Part shown: piece after piece, positions 61,245-64,000 of the stretch
Numbering within the stretch: position 1 is the first letter of the stretch
Layout: every line of letters starts with the position of its first letter
Assembly: GCF_902713425.1 (NCBI RefSeq)
Contig: NC_081198.1
Span: forward strand, 22,737,188-22,801,187
Length of the DNA: 64,000 nucleotides
Source of the DNA: Acipenser ruthenus
Taxonomy: Eukaryota; Chordata; Actinopteri; Acipenseriformes; Acipenseridae
Direction: 5' to 3'
The notes under the pieces: model-generated
Seen by the model: only the letters and a program-made list of their open reading frames with translations
What the model was told of the DNA's origin: nothing
Databases searched by the model: none
Position numbers and translations under genes: made by a program

Positions 61245-63192
61245 CTATGATTGGGAGGTCGGGACACTCTTCCTACTCTTAGCTCTACGCTTGCTTCGAG
61301 GGGGCTTGGGCTTATTTGCAACTCCCATCACCCCTGAGAAGGTACTCACTGCTGCCTCGTCCAAGAAGGCACCGTCTTTGTATGCACAGTACGTGGAGTT
61401 GTTTGGGCTATTCAACTCCCCACAAGGTAAGTCTGGTGGAACTTGCTCAGGGCCCCTCGGAACGTGTGGGTCAGCTTTGTCCTGGGGGGGGGTTATGACA
61501 GACAGCATTCTTTGGCTGTTACCGTCTGTTGAATTGGAGCTGTTAGCAGACTTCTGGCTTACCGCGTCCAGGGGTATTCCCATGTCCTCCAGTGCTGTAT
61601 CTAGGAGGACCTCTAGGGGGCCCCTGGTTTTGCCCATACAAGGGAGGGGGTCAAGGATGCTTTGAAGGGAGGCCCTTCGCTTGAAGAGGGTCATTGCTAC
61701 CGAGGTACTGCTGGTCAGGGAAGGTGTTGACCCCGACCTCTCCCTCGGTGCATTAGTGAACACCTCTTCTGCGAGGTGTGCTAGGGTTTGTGCCAACGAC
61801 TGGGAAGGCTGGCTGGGGATGCCCTGGCTGGCTGCTACCTGTCCACTAGGCGGCAGTGTAGCCGTCCCACTCGCCTCCGTCTCTGCCTGCGAGGGCAAGA
61901 CTGGGGACTTTGTGTGGACATTAGCTGGTTTTGGATCTATGGGGGCCACCTGCAACTTGCTGTCTTTGATCCTGATCTTCTTTCTTTTCCCCCCCTCGTC
62001 TCTACCCTTTCTTTTCCCCACCCTCTGCTGGTTCTTCACTCCCTTCCCCTCCTTCTCACTCTCACTTTCACTGTCGCTTTCGCTTTCCTCCCCCACGGAC
62101 TCAATCCTTATGGCGTCATAACGAGAGCCGAGGGGGAGTGCTGGCGCTGAGAGGGCCCTACTCAGGGGGGGGGCCGCTGCTGGGTCCGGGCTCCCTCCCT
62201 GCCTCGTGTTCTGCATCAGAGGAGCTACTGGAGGAGCTAGTGGAGTAGCTGTTGTACTCTCTCTCTGGGCTGGGGGAAGGGGTCCTCGTAAAACGGGACA
62301 TGTCTCGGGGGCGGGGGGGTGAGGGGGGTGCTGGTGATGATGGTGGTGCTGGAGTCTGGGTCTTGGATACTGTTGGTGGTGATGTGGACTGATCTTTGTT
62401 ACTTGCTCCCTCTTCCTGCTCAGGCCTAGGCTTGTTCGTGTTTGCCTTGCTGGCTCTGGCCATGTTGGCATAGGAAGAGGGGCAGTCCTTAAACAGGTGC
62501 CCCTTCTTTCCACACAAATTGCACTGCCTCTCTTCTCTGCAGTGGCTGGTCTCGTGGGGGTCGCCGCAGTTCCTGCACTTGACTACAGTACACGCGGCCG
62601 CCAGGTGTCCTAATTCCCCACATTTCCTGCAGAGTTTTGGCATCCCATTATAGAATACCAGCCCTCTGTTGGGCCCTAACACTATGGAGTTTGGAATGTG
62701 GCGGACGCCTCCAATGCCCGCTGGATCAACATTAAGGCGTACCAGCCACTTTCTGGCTCCTGTCCAAACCCCATCTTCATCTGTAATTTTCCTCACTTCT
62801 GATGACACCCTCCCATAGCGGTTAAGCCATGTTGTAATATCATAGTCGCTAACAGCCTCATTGAAAAATTGGACAGTAACAACTTTCATTTCTCTGTCTG
62901 TCAGTGCATCCACACAAAATTCTTTGTATGGAGCGAGATATTTATTCTCCCCCCAAAAGGACCACATTTCTTGTAACTTTTGGGGGTTCCTAAAACTGAC
63001 CTCAAACACTTCCTTAAGCCCTGGCAATTTCACCAAACAATTCAAGTCAGAAGGGGAAAAACCCATACCCCTCTGAAGAATGGTCTGGCTGAACTCCAGT
63101 CTCGTCAGTCCTGGTTCCGTTTCCTCTTGCTGGGTCCTTGTGAAGCGCACCGCATTGTGCCTCCTGGTCTCCTGGGTTGGCCGGAAAGCCAT
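61245..63192 (-). pseudogene. LINE ORF1 with one frameshift, A5
   Basis: Starts MAFRPTQETRR at 63192 and is open to 62158 (344 residues) with three knuckles from residue 188; the second is CRNCGDPHETSHC. A run of 9 G near 62165-62173 (8 in A1 and A4) shifts the frame. The normal C-terminal sequence then continues without another break to SVPTSQS at 61245. Since the only defect is one base in a homopolymer, a sequencing error or a very recent mutation are both possible. Confidence 0.9.
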
Positions 63193-63491
63193 CCTTCAGC
63201 TGGCTCCTCCGATTGGGGTGGGAGAAGCCTCTGGACGTCCGGGTTGTCTCTCTCTATGGAAAAGAGACAACGTAAGCAGCAAATCTGGGCAGTTGAAGGA
63301 ACTATTACTTTAGTCCCTGAGGAGATAGTCGCCTCGCAAGAGGGACCCCCTCCCCAGGTGAACGGTGTCCTTCCCTGGCGGAGTAGGGGGCGCTGCTTGG
63401 CACCGAGACCACGTAGGAAGAATCGTGGCTGTGACGCCTCCTCGGGGTCCGGGGCCGCCCTCTGCTCCTCCCAGATGGCACCCTCTGCTGG
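63193..63491 (-). other. 5' UTR of A5, truncated
   Basis: About 299 bp of the lineage A leader, with the hairpin at 63243-63271. The short tandem duplication and 140-bp repeats are missing. Confidence 0.82.
63243..63271 (-). other. Hairpin upstream of ORF1, A5
   Basis: Perfect 9-bp stem with a single base change in the loop (ctatgg instead of ctacgg on the plus strand). Confidence 0.6.
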
Positions 63492-63573
63492 GATATTAAA
63501 CTGATAAGAACAGATATTAAACTGATAAGAACAGATACTACACTTGATCTTAGCCAAAAGGCCGAGAAGCGAT
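63492..63573 (-). pseudogene. RNU2: U2 snRNA 5' fragment with internal 21-bp duplication, upstream of A5
   Basis: U2 nt 1 to about 63 occupy 63511-63573. A second copy of the 21-bp segment beginning gatattaaactg (63492-63512 and 63513-63533) lies between U2 and the truncated 5' end of A5. Confidence 0.93.
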
Positions 63574-63829
63574 GGCGACTTGGCCCTTGCCCGGGGCCCC
63601 CCAGCCCGGACGGCACAGGGGGATTCAAAGGTGGGTGCAAAATTCCAAGCACAAGCAGACCCCCAAAAAACGGGCTGCTGCTTCCAGAGGGGAAATGTGC
63701 AATTTAAGCAGGAGAAAACAAAACAAAGCAAAAACACACACATAACACCAAAAACAAAACATAAACTGGCGGAGTGCGTCTTACAAATAGTCATGCCAAG
63801 CTGCTATGCTGTGCAAGGTGCCTTGGGTA
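63574..63829 (-). promoter_or_regulatory. U2 promoter upstream of A5
   Basis: PSE candidate at 63621-63637; SPH-like DSE motif at 63812-63829. Confidence 0.65.
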
Positions 63830-63966
63830 ACTACAACTGTGCCTCGCTGGCTGGCTGGCTTGCTAAGAAGGTCCTGGCATAGGGACATGTTCCACCACAC
63901 TTGTCTGGTTAGCTGCATGCTCCCAGGAAACAACTTGCTGCTGTCTACATCATCACCACATGTGAA

Positions 63967-64000
63967 TAAAAGAAAGAAAGACAGCAAGAAAGAAAGAGAG
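63967..64000. repeat. GAAA/GAGA microsatellite at window edge
   Basis: Start of the next spacer microsatellite, cut by the window end. Confidence 0.9.

Larger units (their letters stand above)
57144..63491 (-). mobile_element. U2-targeted LINE, lineage A, copy A5 (short 5' truncation)
   Basis: 6.35 kb without LTR insertion. ORF2 is open; ORF1 has one frameshift in a G run. The 5' UTR is cut after about 300 bp and joins U2 through a duplicated 21-bp U2 segment. The U2 promoter upstream is complete. Confidence 0.95.

Noticed and set aside
1-64000. CRISPR-like or bacterial repeat array
   Set aside because: Repeats are 0.78-kb U2 units with vertebrate snRNA signals and LINEs; there are no short repeat-spacer units or bacterial genes.

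Overview
The window is a stretch of a vertebrate tandem U2 small nuclear RNA (snRNA) gene array that has been heavily colonised by U2-specific non-LTR retrotransposons (LINEs). U2 genes, promoters, retrotransposon ORFs and 3' ends all read on the minus strand. The four uninterrupted U2 genes (187 nt, about 0.78 kb repeat unit) have the canonical 5' end, the GTAGTA branch-point recognition sequence, the Sm site and a 3' box, preceded by PSE-like and DSE-like promoter elements and followed by a GAAA/GAGA microsatellite. The host is a vertebrate by U2 sequence and element type; a fish or amphibian is likely, but the species cannot be fixed from sequence alone.

Nine retrotransposon copies are present. 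Each has an ORF1 with CCHC zinc knuckles and an ORF2 with an apurinic-type endonuclease, a reverse transcriptase (YMDD) and a C-terminal CCHC motif. This fits the Tx1 clade, most likely the U2-targeting group known as Keno. Four lineages can be told apart. Lineage A (copies A1-A5; about 6.8 kb without its LTR insertion) sits at U2 nucleotides 54-66, makes a 13-bp target duplication and has no poly(A) tail. Lineages B1, B2/B3 and B4 (about 5.3-5.6 kb) sit at U2 nucleotides 34-38, inside the branch-point recognition sequence, end in poly(A), and leave no duplication or a 3-nt loss.

Layout from left to right: A1 (right part only, 1-2348); two intact U2 genes (2995-3181, 3781-3967); B1 (4699-10249, both ORFs open); B2 (11034-16329) and its near-identical neighbour B3 (17139-22472); an intact U2 (23100-23286); B4 (24062-29409); A2 and A3 (30160-49166), fused head to tail without U2 between them and both carrying the same 2.7-kb solo-LTR-like insertion in ORF1; A4 (49621-55624, 5' end lost); an intact U2 (56220-56406); A5 (57144-63491); then U2 promoter and spacer to the edge. 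No ordinary host protein-coding gene is visible.

In each lineage the U2 promoter and first 34-66 nt of U2 lie directly upstream of the element in the same direction, so insertions kill the snRNA gene but may be transcribed from its promoter. The most interesting unexplained structures are a hairpin carrying a 5'-splice-site-like GGTAAG just upstream of ORF1 in all B lineages, a nested stem-loop in the A 3' UTR where a poly(A) tail is missing, and two different target sites used within one 187-nt RNA gene.
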